Shown piece after piece: positions 44,778 through 57,249 of a stretch of 64,000 nt of DNA. Under the pieces are notes generated by a model that was not told where the DNA came from, ran no database searches, and saw only the letters and a list, made by a program, of their open reading frames with translations. This DNA is from Patella vulgata (Eukaryota > Mollusca > Gastropoda > Patellidae): contig NC_065882.2 in NCBI RefSeq assembly GCF_932274485.2, positions 38,472,593-38,536,592 on the forward strand. The letters are read 5' to 3'. The position numbers and the translations under genes are program-made. The stretch's first letter is position 1. Every line of letters begins with the position of its first letter.

Positions 44778-45659
44778 CTATACGACTGCTACCGTGGAAT
44801 CTCGGGTAAATAGCGTTATTATCTAATCTATGTAGAATTATCCATAAATATCATTGAATTTGGCCTAATAGCATTCAATTTGTCCTTGTATACAACTTAA
44901 ATCTCAACGTGCAATTTTGATTACCAAGCGTTAATTAACTAGTGTTTAGTTTGTCGACACATGTGTAATTATAAGCGTCCCGCATAATTTTCACGACTGT
45001 TCAATAATTAGTTGGACCGTTCAATTTCCCAAGTTGTGATTAAAATAAGTCAAGGTGTCCAATTACGCCAGGTATTCAATTCTGTTGCCGAACATCCAAT
45101 TTCACATGCGTTGTTCAGATTTTAACGAAATGTTTATATTGATGTATAATGTACAGGCCGGTTTGAATAACAACAAAATGAGTTCGGTAATCTCGGGAAA
45201 ACATTTACTGGCATTCTGTATCGGTTAGGATTTTTTTCTAACACACTGTACATGCATATAACGTCGGCCAAAATGTATGCAACAATGAACAACTTACAAT
45301 TTTTTTACAACGTATCATTACATCTTCGTCTATAACTTAGATGTAATCCATCAATTATTAGTTGCTATAAAATCCAAACTTTAAATTATATATGTCATAC
45401 GATGAGCTTGCAGCTTCAGTTAATCTAAATCAATCATTCATAGAGCACTCGATCCACTCCACGGGGCGCTTAACGGTAAGTCACGTTACCAGAAACGCGC
45501 CATTTTTGGGACTATATTCTTAGTCTGTCTGTGTTAATCATTGAAAAATCTCCGGTGTAACAATATACATCTACTTTAAATGTCGCCCATTTCATTTTGG
45601 TGGAAGCGGATATTGAATAAAGCCATTTCACACACGTGTACATTACATGCGCATGTCAT
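44778..45659. other. Sequence with irregular TTCAATTT-type motifs
   Basis: Between 44860 and 45130 GTTCAATTT/GTCCAATTT/CATTCAATTT motifs recur at irregular spacing, similar in style to the arms of the neighbouring inverted repeat. A GGTGGAAGCGGATATTGAAT segment near 45600 resembles the end of repeat H. No gene. Confidence 0.4.
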
Positions 45660-46225
45660 ATATTTATACAAAACTTTTAATATTATGGATTTAGCTGTTC
45701 AAGTCATAAAAATTCATTGATAATCAATATACTTGTTCGTCTCAAGATCTTAAACTGTGTGTATCAATCTGAAGTCAATCGGATGATAACTTTAGCCTCT
45801 AGAGCGTCACAAGATGTTTCAAAGTGATCAAGGGCCATAACTCTGGCAGTAATTATTGGAAATCGCTGAAAATCAATAGGCTTCTTCGTCTCATGACCTT
45901 AAACACTGTGTATAAATTTAAAGTCAATCGAATATTAACTTTGGCCTCTAGAGCGTCCACAAGATTTTTTTAAGTGATCAAGGGCCATAACTCTGGCAGT
46001 AATTATCGGAAATCGCTGAAAATCAATAGGATTCCTCGTCTCATGACCTTAAACACTGTGTATAAATTTAAAGTCAACCAGATATTAACTTTGACCTTTA
46101 AAGCGTCCACAAGATTTTTTGAAGTGATCAAGAGCCATAACTCTGGCAGTAAATATCGGAAATTGCTGAAAATCAATAGGATTCTCCATCTCATGTGTAT
46201 AAATTTAAAGTCAATCGGACATCAA
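45660..46225 (+). repeat. Satellite family A, leader plus ~2.8 monomers
   Basis: The leader (CTTTTAATATTATGGATTTA) and monomers with GGGCCATAACTCTGGCAGTA at 45831, 45982 and 46132 (150-bp spacing). It is truncated at the right by a foldback fragment. Confidence 0.85.
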
Positions 46226-46435
46226 TCGGACATATTGGTGTCAATCATTATCTCATATGTGATAGAACACGTTCCAAATATAATTTTAACACAGGTATCA
46301 TTGCTACGATAGCTGAGTAATACAGGTTTCCTGAATCGGAAGTGACTGAAGTGACGAGTGATAACAGATACATGGGCGAACTTCTGCTCACTAATAATTC
46401 CTTCGAAGACCAAAAGTTGTTGTGTTAGACATTTC
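46226..46435 (+). mobile_element. One-arm fragment of the TTAA foldback family
   Basis: CATATTGGTGTCAATCATTA, ATATGTGATAGAAC, CCAAATATAATTTTAACACA, ATCATTGCTACG and GTGATAACAGATAC follow the left arm of 4144-4871 in order with small deletions. Confidence 0.75.
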
Positions 46436-46790
46436 AAGTTTCATTGAAATCAGAAGAGAAAATTGTGACTTCTAAAGTGTCCCCAACCGTGACACTATTA
46501 GCGTACACAGAGCGGCCATTTTGTGCGGCAGTTTTGTTCAGATTTTTACTAAATTCGAACTCAACCTTCATTGATGTATTACGGTGATATATTTAAGCCT
46601 TATTTTTTTTGATATTGAATACAAATTGTGACTTCTAGTGGGTCCACAAGCTAAAAATGGGATTTTTCAAACAATCAGTTGTCATAATCCAGGAAGTTAC
46701 CTGCGGATATGCCCGATTATCGAAAAGAACTAAGATCTTTGTGATATAAACATAAATTTAAAGTTTCATCAAAATTGGATGACGTTCCAC
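46436..46790 (+). repeat. Degenerate satellite family C sequence
   Basis: TTTCATTGAAATCAGAAGAG, GAGCGGCCATTTTGTG and GTCCACAAGCTAAAAATGGG align to family C but with many changes. Confidence 0.7.
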
Positions 46791-48045
46791 AACCTTGGTA
46801 TTATTTTTTGAGACTTTGATGGCAACCCCGAGCGAATATTGAGTGACACGCTAGCACTGCCTGGTGTTGGAAACAAGGTGTGACTCAGTGTTTTAATTAA
46901 ACCATGCCTCTGATCGTTTATTTTAGGTGAAGTACATGTAGAGCTATACATTGTTATAGATCAGTTAATGCGTTGGTGCCTACGTGTGAAGATTGGTGTA
47001 AGCGTTTCTTTGATCTGTTATATCATTGACCGTATATACGGTTATATCACGGGGTAATTCTGTTATTTAAACCCGAGCATTGTCATTTTGTCTGCTTTTA
47101 AATAGAAATATGCCTATACCGATACATTATTACTTCATTAATATGTTTGACATTTGTAAGACTTGCATCGATGGACTATTACAAATTCAATCAAATTACG
47201 GAAAAATTATAAAATGCACACCAATATATACTACTCTTACCGGGGGCGTAGTTTTATCCATCTAAATAGTTATTCACATACTGACAAATAAGTTACAAAT
47301 GGCATCTAATATCGGTAAATCACACCCCAATCAATATATCTTTTCTGGTTTAAATCACAAATAAATTAAAAGCCTTCGTCTCCTGATATGTAATCACACA
47401 AAGTCAGAATTCACCGTCAACAAGTTTATGGAACTTTGTTGAATACATGTACATTGCCACGTACCAGTCCGATAATACCTTGCTGACGTTTTCATTTCGG
47501 CACCAAAGAGTCTGGTGAATGCACACTGTCAATCAAGGTTCCATAATGAGAACTGACACGTGATATCAAAAGAAACCGATTGACAGAACATAGACGCACC
47601 TTTAACAACAAACTATTACCTTGTTGTAGTCGTGTGGACAATATGACTTTTATTGTTAATTATCAGTAGTAATAATTACAAATTTTCAAAAGAGATGTCA
47701 ATGTATTTTTGATTATACATGTAGCTTCAGTCCATTCAATAACCTGTATTTATTACACAAATGGTTTCTCAATTAGCAGAATGTCAAAATAAAGAAAACA
47801 AAGCTACACTTACAATATGACTACGGTAACTAAGAAGTTATTCGTCACGATTTCACGGAGTTGTTAGGATTTGGTCGGACCCCCACCCGCTACATGCAAT
47901 ACCAATTTATAACGAGTAATTACAGTAAAACACATGTTTTTAGGAATGTGGATATGTGGGATTGTCTTTTTTTTTTATTTTAAATCGGTACAGACTTTAA
48001 GGTTCACGCATGCAGAGCGTCTTATGAACAAAATGATGTTTAGTC
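46791..48045. other. Unassigned sequence
   Basis: A GACCGTATATACGGTTATATC palindrome lies at 47028. Two short ORFs (about 60 codons) lack motifs. Nothing else recognised. Confidence 0.35.
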
Positions 48046-49175
48046 ATCATATTTGCAGTTGACATATTCTGCCTTACACCGGTGGTAATCATTTCATTAT
48101 ATTGTGCACAAACGTCATTCCTTAAAGTTACAATTTCATATTTTCTAAGAAAGTCAAAACATAATTATTTCTATGTCTTTTGCTCAATAGGTTGTCAACT
48201 CACTATTATACGATCATAGGTGTCATTCTCTCACTTAAAACTCATTTACACCGGAAATAATAACACAATTACCTCCCTTGTTTTCTATTCTCCACCATGG
48301 AGTAGCTTTTTTCAAACGTTTGAATTTGAAGAGGAAAATGATATTTTTGCCAATTTCTCAACTGGCAATAGTGAATTATAGGATTAATAGGATTATTCTT
48401 TAACAAGGTAGGACTGTTTATAGATACCATCTATTTTAACGCTTTATTTTAATAAATTTTAAAAATACAACTTAAAAATATGAAATTGCAACTTTAAATA
48501 GCCCCACGCCCCTTTAAGAACTTACAAAGCATGATTTTTCAGTTAGACAATTTATTCTAGATTTCTAGATTAATTACTATTATAACTATTGAAGAGGACC
48601 AATTCATAAGATCATATTTGCAGTTGACATATTCTGCCTTACACCGGTGGTAATCATTTCATTATATTGTGCACAAACGTCATTCCTTAAAGTTACAATT
48701 TCATATTTTCTAAGAAAGTCAAAACATAATTATTTCTATGTCTTTTGCTCAATAGGTTGTCAACTCACTATTATACGATCATAGGTGTCATTCTCTCACT
48801 TAAAACTCATTTACACTGGACATAATAACACAATTACCTCCCTTGTTTTCTATTCTCCACCATGGCGTAGCTTTTTTCAAACGTTTGAATTTGAAGAGGA
48901 AAATGATATTTTTGCCAATTTCTCAACTGGCAATAGTGAATTATAGGATTAATAGGATTATTCTTTAACAAGGCAGGACTGTTTATAGATACCATCTATT
49001 TTAACGCTTTATTTTAATAAATTTTAAAAATACAATTTAAAAATATGAAATTGCAACTTTAAATAGCCCCACGCCCCTTTAAGAACTTACAAAGCATGAT
49101 TTTTCAGTTAGACAATTTATTCTAGATTTCTAGATTAATTACTATTATAACTATTGAAGAGGACCAATTCATAAG
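48046..49175. repeat. Recent tandem duplication, two 565-bp units
   Basis: Units 48046-48610 and 48611-49175 differ at only a handful of bases (for example ACACCGGAAATAATAAC against ACACTGGACATAATAAC). There is no ORF and no terminal repeat. Confidence 0.95.
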
Positions 49176-49225
49176 ATCTGGTTGTTAGATGATTACTCTG
49201 TGTGTTGATGAAAAAACAATCAAAA

Positions 49226-50482
49226 CTAGAACTGCGATGCAGTAATGACGGGTTTCACCGATGCCACGTTACACTTAAACTTATGTCACATCTGATGCCT
49301 CGTTACCCTTGAACTTATGCCACTTCCGTTACCAATGAAACCGTTAAACAGATTTCCACATAAGCATTGCAGACGTGTTATAAAATATGTTACATATGTC
49401 AAAAAAGTGATCCTGACAAAATTTGTTACTAACTTACCGCCGAGTTAGCTGACTTTCTAATGGGAAATTTCTCGACAAGGGAAGATGCTAGAAGCAATTT
49501 TTGGACATATATATGATCTTATTCATCCAATCTATATGTCCATTGGAATCAAATATCATAATGTTAAACGAATGATAAATATAACTCACTTCAAAACAAT
49601 ATTTGTTTTGAAGGCTAATAATACAGTTTTTGCCAAAATTACATTACTTCCGGTGAAAATAAAAATGTTAAATTAATTCTATGAAATTATAAATGGCATA
49701 AGGCATCACATGGTGAAAATTTTATGATAATCGAATAATAATTTACACTTTTATAGACCAAAAATTTGAAAAGTGACTTGAAAAAAATCGTCTATTTCTC
49801 TGCAATCGTACAAGTTAGAAACCTTTTTGTGGTATCTGTATGATCGTATGGGTTAATTCTATTGGTTGATTGGAATCAAATATCATAATTTTAAAAACAT
49901 TACAGATCAGACTCATTTGAATAAAATATCTGTTTTGAAGCCTAAAAATACAGTTTTCGCCCAAATGACATCATTTCCAGTGATAATAAAAATGTTAAAC
50001 TGGTTTGACCTGGTCAAAATTGGCCCCAGGCATCAAATGGTAAAAACAAATTGAAAGTCGAATAATAATTGACTCTTTTACAGGCAAAAGAATGTGAAAA
50101 ATGTCGCATGCAAACTTGCCTATTTCTCGACAACTGCACATATTACAAATCAATTTTCCCATACATTCTATTCGCATGGATTATTGCTACGAGTTTAAGA
50201 AAGTTACGAAGAAATATTTTAAAAAATGAAGATGCTGAGTGGGTTGTAAATAGCTTAATTTTACACCTTTTTTCACCTTTTACGGTAATAGAAATAGCCT
50301 GAAAACGAAATCGAAATTTAAAAAACTGAGTCAGATGTTTTGTGCGCCTTTGAATAGCGCATCCTTTTGGTAATGTCAAATTTTAAAAATAATAATATTT
50401 GCTTTCAAAAAGTGGTACTGAACTGTCAAAATTGTAGTTTTTGGTAAAATTATGTCACTCCTGTTGCCGACAGGAAACTTTA
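49226..50482 (+). repeat. Satellite family F module
   Basis: The left end CTAGAACTGCGATGCAG has the palindrome CTGCG-A-TGCAG and TGACGGGTTTCACCG. Three to four ~325-bp units follow. A hairpin GATTGTTTT/AAAACAATC-like sequence just left (49205-49222) may be the right end of a preceding module. No clear right-end hairpin for this one. Confidence 0.72.
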
Positions 50483-50500
50483 CCGGTAACAAAAAAGATA

Positions 50501-50975
50501 GGTTGCCAGGCAACGAAACATACGCCCACAGCAGCTAAATCGTCCGGGCAGTCAACAAGAGTTGTAGCATATTTTTAATTTTCGGTAATGAAACATTTAT
50601 AATACACTAAAATCTGATTATGTGTGTATCAATCTGAAGTCAATCGGATATTAACTTTGGCCTCTAGCGCGTCCACAAGATTTTTCAAAGTGATCAAGGG
50701 CCATAACTCTGGCAGTAATTATCGCAAATCGCTGAAAATCAAAAGGCTTCTTCGTCTCATTACCGTAAACACTGTGTAAAAAATTTAAAGTCAATCGGAT
50801 ATTAACTTTGACCTCTAGAGTGTCCACAAGATTTTTGGAAGTGATCAAGGGCCATAACTCTGGCAGTAATTATCGGAAATCGCTGAAAATCAATAGGATT
50901 TTTCGTCTCATGACCTTAAACACTGTACATAAATTTAAGATCAATCGGATATTAACTTTGGCCTCCACAGCGTAT
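50501..50975 (+). repeat. Satellite family A module with left end
   Basis: AAGATAGGTTGCCAGGCAAC then ATACGCCCACAGCAGC, a short leader and about 2.2 monomers (GGGCCATAACTCTGGCAGTA at 50698 and 50850). The left 20 bp are the same as those of the family B module at 2078, which links families A and B. Confidence 0.8.
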
Positions 50976-51389
50976 AAAAATGACATTTCGGAAAACGGAC
51001 CCTATGAACTCTCTATTATACAAATCCAACAATAAATAATTAATCTAGGACTGAAAAACTGAATTACTGAGACAAGAATTGTTCACATTTTTGCTCAAGT
51101 CAGATGACCATTTAATCCTGTGTAAGATACCATCAAAAAATATTCATTAAACATGCATTATGCAAGAGCAAATTCTGCTTATTACAAGTCTTTCTTTAGG
51201 CCTGAAATGTTATCTAAATTATCAATTAGACATTAATTAACTTATCCAGACCATAATAAACTCTCGATGTCAAGGCTAGCCTTCGATGTTGGCTGGATTA
51301 GATTCCTATATGCCGCTAAAGGCCGTTGATAATTAAATCAGAAAAAGTGGATAATCGAGACTATGCTGTTTATATTAATGATTTTAGTA
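50976..51389. other. Unassigned sequence
   Basis: AT-rich; nothing recognised. Confidence 0.35.
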
Positions 51390-53720
51390 ATGATGACCGA
51401 GACTATGCAAAAATTTCACCCGCTTCTTTCTCGGCTCATAGTCGATCAATTTGACTGAAATTTTCAGCAAATTACCTTTACACTATCTAGTTTTTAACTA
51501 TTATGGCGAGAACTGCCATCTCTTTATCTTATCTCCCATAATGTATCTTTAATAAAACAAATTTTTGTAAAAATTTAAAGTTTCAAAATTTTGCGCCTAA
51601 TATAAGCGAAGATCTCGTCGAAAATCAAAAATCTGAAGTACCGTAGCTATTTGCCCTGTCTCCGGCTATGTCAAAATGTACCAAATGTTGAAATCCGTCG
51701 ATTATTGTAAATATTATGGCGACATTTAAAAAAACGACAACTTTGGCAATTTCGGATATTTCGCATTGTCACAGAATGTTCGAAATAGGTTTAATCTCTA
51801 AGTCATACCGACTTTCCTGTAAAACCTAAGATATCGTACAGATCCGCCAAGTAGTTTCTGAGATATGCTCAAGTGGAAAATAAAACGGTCAACGTGTTGG
51901 ATGATTGTTTTATTGGTAAAAACAATCATCACTAGAATTGCACGCAATGCTGAAGGCTTTCACGGTCGCAAAGGAGTCACACGATCGCCAGATATATGAC
52001 AAAAGACTATCCCCACTACTCCCCCACCCCCCAAAAAAAACACACTCTAGCATAACTCAGATATTGACCCCTAAACATGCTCCAACTCGTAAAAATACGC
52101 TGTTTTCAATTTTCGATCTCTTTTTTCGGCTACCCATGACAATTAGAAAAATTATACAAGGGTTTCACACAATACACTACCCAGTAGAATCTCGATTGAG
52201 CAAGTTTGAAAAAAATCATTGGCGGATTTTCCGAGAAACATGGGTTTAAACTTGATCGAAATCGTAAACAAGCCAACAGTGAGGCTGATGTCCCCCGCCG
52301 AAATTGCAAAATAAATAGATGACACATATTAATTAATCGCACATTTATTTTTTTCACTAAGTTTCATCACTCTCTATCAGATAGAATCAAGATTATCTTG
52401 TCCCAAACCATCGACAAATGAAATCGATTAGCTCTGCTTAGCTTCAGCTCGAAATGTTAATTATTGAACTCAGTCAAGACATTCACCTAATGAACATCTA
52501 CATATACATCAAGTTTAAACATTCACCTAATAGACACCTATGCCAAGTTTGAACATTCTACCTCAATTAGAAGGAGAGTTATTGTGTTCCAAAGTTTCTA
52601 CCAATCAAATTGCTTATCACTCTGCTTACCCTCAGCAAAAAATGTTCATTATCGAACTTAGTTAAGGTATTCATATAATAAATCTATACACCAAGTTTCA
52701 TCAATCTCACTTAATTAGAACTAAAGTTATCGTGTCCCAAAGCATCAACCAATCAAATTGCTTATCTCTGCTTACCCTAAGCGGAAAATGCTCATCTTCG
52801 AACTCCATCAAGGCATTGACCTAATCAACACATACACCAAGTTTGAACATTCTAGCTCAATTAGGAAGAGAGTTATCGTGCCCCAAAGTATCAACCAATC
52901 AAATTGCTTATCTCTGCTTACCCTAAGCGGAAAATGCTCATCTTCGAACTCCATCAAGGCATTGACCTAATAAACACATACACCAAGTTTGAACATTCTA
53001 GCTCAATTAAAAGTTATCGTGTCCCAAAGCATCAACCAATCAAATTGCTTATCTCTGCTTACCCTAAGCGGAAAATGCTCATCTTCGAACTCCATCAAGG
53101 CATTGACCTAATCAACACATACACCAAGTTTGAACATTCTAGCCCAATTAGGAAGAGAGTTATCGTGTCCCAAAGCATCAACCAATCAAATTGCTTATCT
53201 CTGCTTACCCTAAGCGGAAAATGCTCATCTTCGAACTCCATCAAGGCATTGACCTAATAAACACATACACCAAGTTTGAACATTCTAGCTCAATTAGGAA
53301 GAGAGTTATTGTGTCCCAAAAAGTGTGACGGACAGACAGACAGACAGACAGACGGACGAACCCATTTTAATAGTCCCCTGCTTTCTTCGAAAGGCGGGGG
53401 ACAATAACCTTACTTTTCAAAGTCCCATAAATTTTCTAGTTGGCAATAAAATCTTGTTGCTATACCACCTTCTCGTAGATAATACGCGTGGCTATCATAC
53501 GACATAATACTTTAAGTACTCGGTAAACAACCAATTGATACATCCCATTTGGCACACAGGCACCCATTTTTCAGAATTTTGTCAAATTTTGAATACCTTT
53601 CTTCACCACTTCCGGTGATTAGAGGATTTTCATTTATAGTTCATGAACTGGTTTGGTCCCTAGGCTTCAGAGTCCCGACGTTTCAGAAATATCGTAGGTG
53701 TCGTAGGTGTTCGTACCTTT
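51390..53720 (+). repeat. Satellite family E array, interrupted by a family D module
   Basis: E units run 51390-52267 and 53405-53720. A left-end-like CTAGAATTGCACGCAATGCT follows a hairpin (GATTGTTTTattggtaAAAACAATC) at 51902-51950. The paralogous stretch at 55800-55860 is uninterrupted, so the D module at 52268-53404 is an insertion. Confidence 0.72.
52268..53404 (+). mobile_element. Satellite family D module, complete, inserted in family E
   Basis: The left end ACAAGCCAACAGTGAGGCT (GCC...GGC palindrome) precedes GTCCCCCGCC. Seven ~146-bp monomers follow with ACCAATCAAATTGCTTATCT, CTTACCCTAAGCGGAAAATG and CACCAAGTTTGAACATTCTA. The right end has a GACAGACAGACGGAC microsatellite, CCCATTTTAATAG, and the hairpin GTCCCCTGC...GGCGGGGGAC then AA. 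Open frames of 70-117 codons are readings of the monomers. Confidence 0.87.
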
Positions 53721-54067
53721 CTAACCAGGGTAATTATATAACTGTTAAATTAAACAACGGATAACTCCTACCTCTTAAAATGATTTATATAATTAGTAAA
53801 TAATTATTATTATCTAATGATTGTTGTTTTGTGACATATATAGTGTAACCAATATATACATTGTACTTTTATAATCAATATGATACTGTGCATTAGTCGT
53901 GTTTCTGTTCTTATGATTTGAATTTCTTCATGCAATATTTGTAAATCGCCAGTAGGAATAAATGTCTCTTATATAGATACATTATGCTGGCTGGAAATTA
54001 CACGGTAGGCTAGCCTTGGGGACTGTTTGTAAATCGCCAGTAGGAATAAATGTTTCTTATATAGATT

Positions 54068-54362
54068 CATTATGCTGGCTGGAATTTGCTCGGTAGGCTA
54101 GCCTTTGGAACTGCGCTGTATCATACGGCCTGTCATTGAGTCAACTGGCGGGGGTTTCGATTACCCGGTAGTACGTGACAATGAGTAGGGTCGCCTGCCC
54201 AACCTTGTGGGTTTTCTCCTGATCCTCCGGTTTCCTCCCACTACTAAAGACCCCTATGCGCAAGCGAATTATTGAAATAAATAAAAATAAACCATATGTT
54301 AGTCCCGAAATGACCTAGTTTGTGTCGAGTGGACGTTAAACCCCATTTTTCTTTCTCTCTCT
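54068..54362 (+). mobile_element. SINE-1 copy, plus strand
   Basis: CTGTATCATACGGCCTGTCA, box B-like GGGTTTCGATTACCC, TTTCCTCCCACTACTAAAGA, GAGTGGACGTTAAACCCCAT and a CT tail match the minus-strand SINE at 32268-32548. Box A is degraded. Confidence 0.82.
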
Positions 54363-54662
54363 CTAACCAGGGTAATTATATAACTGATGAATTAAACAAT
54401 GGATAACTCCTACCTCTTAAATGATTTATATAATTAGTAAATAATTATTATTATCTAATGATTGTTGTTTTGTGACATATATAGTATAACCAATCTATAC
54501 ATTATACTTTTATAATCAATATGATACTGTGCATTAGTCGTGTTTTTGTTCTTATGATTTGAATTTCTTCATGCAATATTTGTAAATCGCCAGTAGGAAT
54601 AAATGTCTCTTATATAGATAAATTATGCTGGCTGGAATTTGCACGGTAGGCTATAGCCTTTG

Positions 54663-54878
54663 GGACTGCGCTGTATCATAAGGTCTGTCATTGAGTCAAC
54701 TGGCTAGGTTTCGATTCCCCGGTTGAACATGACAAGGAGTATGTCGCCTGTCTAAACTCGTGTGTTTTCTCCGGGTCCTTGGGTTTCCTCCAACTGCTAA
54801 AGACCCCTACGCGCAAGCAAATTATTGAAATAAAAAAAAATAAATCATATGTTAGTCCCGAAATGATCTCTAAACATG
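54663..54878 (+). mobile_element. SINE-1 copy, 3' truncated
   Basis: Same body as 54068-54362 to GTCCCGAAATGATCTC, after which similarity is lost. It lies in the second 642-bp unit. Confidence 0.75.
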
Positions 54879-54889
54879 CTCTTACAGCG

Positions 54890-54975
54890 GCGCTAGTCTT
54901 ATTTTATATAGAATTCCAACCGCCAAGGGATCTTTTACGGTCACACCAATGTGTACACGGGACTTCGGAATCACG
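54890..54975 (-). mobile_element. SINE-2 fragment
   Basis: ATAGAATTCCAACCGCCAAGG and GGGATCTTTTACGG...GTGTACACGGGAC match the interior of the SINE at 21032-21405. Confidence 0.7.
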
Positions 54976-55439
54976 TTCATGTCAGCTACTCAAATATGTA
55001 ACTGGTTCAAAAATTGATTGAATATTCAATGAAATATCGCCAATTTTCTGGTTTCGTGCACGTTAAAGATTTGACGTCACTAATAAAAATCTAATATTAA
55101 TTACAGATAGAGTCCATGCTCAAACAACGTCATGCCTTTTATCACAGGTGCAATATTCGATACCACTGTATGATACTACTGCAAACGATTAATAAATTGG
55201 ACTTTCTTATAAACAGCGCGAGTCGTCGATTTCTGTCCAGATGATTACCGGTATAAGATAATTTTGACACAGAAGCAACAATATTAATTCAAAGGCTAAT
55301 TATTACACACAGCAATCAACTATTTCTGTTACAGGGTCACTAAACCCATATTTTAGAAAGAAGAAAACACTCATAGTTGAAATAATTTCAGTTCAAATAT
55401 CATCACTGATAAAAGCACTCTTGAATAGACTCTATACGT
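54976..55439. other. Unassigned sequence
   Basis: GTGCACGTTAAAGATTTGACG near 55059 recurs in family E at 56471; the rest is unassigned AT-rich DNA. Confidence 0.35.
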
Positions 55440-56683
55440 TGACCAAACGTACAGATTGTATCCCCCACTTATGTTTCGCTTAACAATGAAAGGTGCCGTG
55501 TTCAATTTTCGATCCCTTTGTTCTGCTACTCCTGAAATTTGGGACTATTGTACAATCGTTTTATGTATAACACTACCGATAGGCCTCTCTGTAGAAGAAG
55601 TTCCAAAAAAGAATTATGTTGACTTTTCGAGAAATAGGCCTCTAAAAATGCTCCAAATCGTAAAAATACGACGTTTTCGATTTCCGATCTCTTTTTTCGG
55701 CTACCCCTAACATTTCAAAAAATGATACAGTGGTTTCACAAAACAGAGTACCCATTAGCCTCTCGATTGAGAAAGTTTTTAAAAAATCGTTGGGAGACTT
55801 TCCGAGAAACATGCGTCCAAAGTTGCTCGAAATCGTAAAAAACGTTACTTTTCAAAGTCACATAACTTTTTAAATTTTTGATAGAAACTTGCCGCTTTAG
55901 TACCATCCGATAGACAATTCAATTGGCTATTAAACGATAAAAAACTTTAACTAATCGAAAAGAACACAATTGATACATCGCATTTTCCGCACAGACACCC
56001 ATTTTTCACAATTTTTGTCAAAGTTTGGATACCTTTCTTGACTACTTCCGGTGATTAGAGGATTTTCATTTATAGTTCATGGACTGGTTTTGTCCTTCGA
56101 CTTCATATTCCTGAAGTTTCAGAAAATTCGTTGGAGCCGTTTTAGAGTTATTGAATTTTGACTAAAACTTGCAAAAATCGCCAAAATCGACCAAAATCAA
56201 AATCCGAAATTTAAAAGAAAACTTATATCGCTGGAATCAGATTGATGTCAGCTATCCAAAAATGTAATCAGAATTGAAAAATTTCAAGAAATAAAAAACT
56301 AAGAAAATTTTGAAAATTTTCCAATATTCACCGAAAAAATGAAAGCGACAAAGTTTCAAAATTCGACATTTTTGAACTGCTATCTACTCAGCCATGTCTC
56401 CGGCTATCCAAAAATGTAAATATCAGAAAAATCGATTGAGAATTAACAGAATTGTGTCCGATTTTCAATTTGCGTGCACGTTAAAGATTTGACGCATTTC
56501 CGCTATGCGCACAAATTTGGTTTTACATTTAAGCACTAACCACCACCCATTTTCCCGAGAGAAAATCAAACTTCAGACCTCTATCTATTGTAGTTGCTGA
56601 GATCTAGCTTCCCCCAATAAAAAATATATAATAATATTAATCTTAGTAATAACAATAGTCTTTCACCGAACGTGAAAGCCTAA
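55440..56683 (+). repeat. Satellite family E array with right-end hairpin
   Basis: Units contain TCTCGATTGAGAAAGTTTTT, ACTACTTCCGGTGATTAGAG and CGAAATCGTAAAAA. The array closes with an AT-rich ATAATAATATTAATCTTAGT run and the hairpin CTTTCACcgaacGTGAAAG (56660-56678), then CCTAA, and is followed without gap by a family F left end. Confidence 0.72.
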
Positions 56684-57249
56684 CTAGAACTGCGACGCAG
56701 TAATGACGGGTTTCACCGGTACCGGGTTACCCTTGAACATATGTCACTTCCGGTACCGATGAAACCATTAAACGGGTTTCCATATAAGCATTGCACACAT
56801 CAAATAAAATGTACGCAGAATCAACAAAATCCAGCAATATCAATTCGTTGTGTACATTTGTTACATGTAAGTGATCCTGACAAAATTACATTACTTCCGG
56901 TAATAATGACCAGCGGCCGCCAGGCAGGATACGCCCACATTTTTGAGAGATGGATAGAAAACAAGCTAAAAAGAAAGTGATTTTTCATACAATCAGGGGC
57001 CATAATTCAGGAAGTTAAGGTCTGATATGCATGAATATCGAAAAGAACCAAGATCTTTGGGTTATAAACTTACATTTCAAGTTTCAACAAAATCGAATAA
57101 AAAATTGTGACCTCTTTAGGGTCCACAACCTTGAAATACCATATTTTTATGCTATTTCAGAACGAAGGGCGGCCATTTTGTCTGTCAGTTTTGGGCCGAT
57201 TTTCACGAAATTCAAACTCAGTCGTCCTTAGGGTGTAACGGTGATATAA

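Larger units (their letters stand above)
53721..54880. repeat. Tandem duplication, ~642-bp unit, each with a SINE-1 copy
   Basis: Units start CTAACCAGGGTAATTATATA at 53721 and 54363 and share TAAATCGCCAGTAGGAATAA and TTATGCTGGCTGGAA. The first has an extra internal ~70-bp duplication of that last block (53938 and 54029). Confidence 0.82.

Noticed and set aside
52758-53257. ORFs of 70 and 117 codons, duplicated at 61462-61961
   Set aside because: They read through family D monomers in two identical arrays; no start context and no codon bias.
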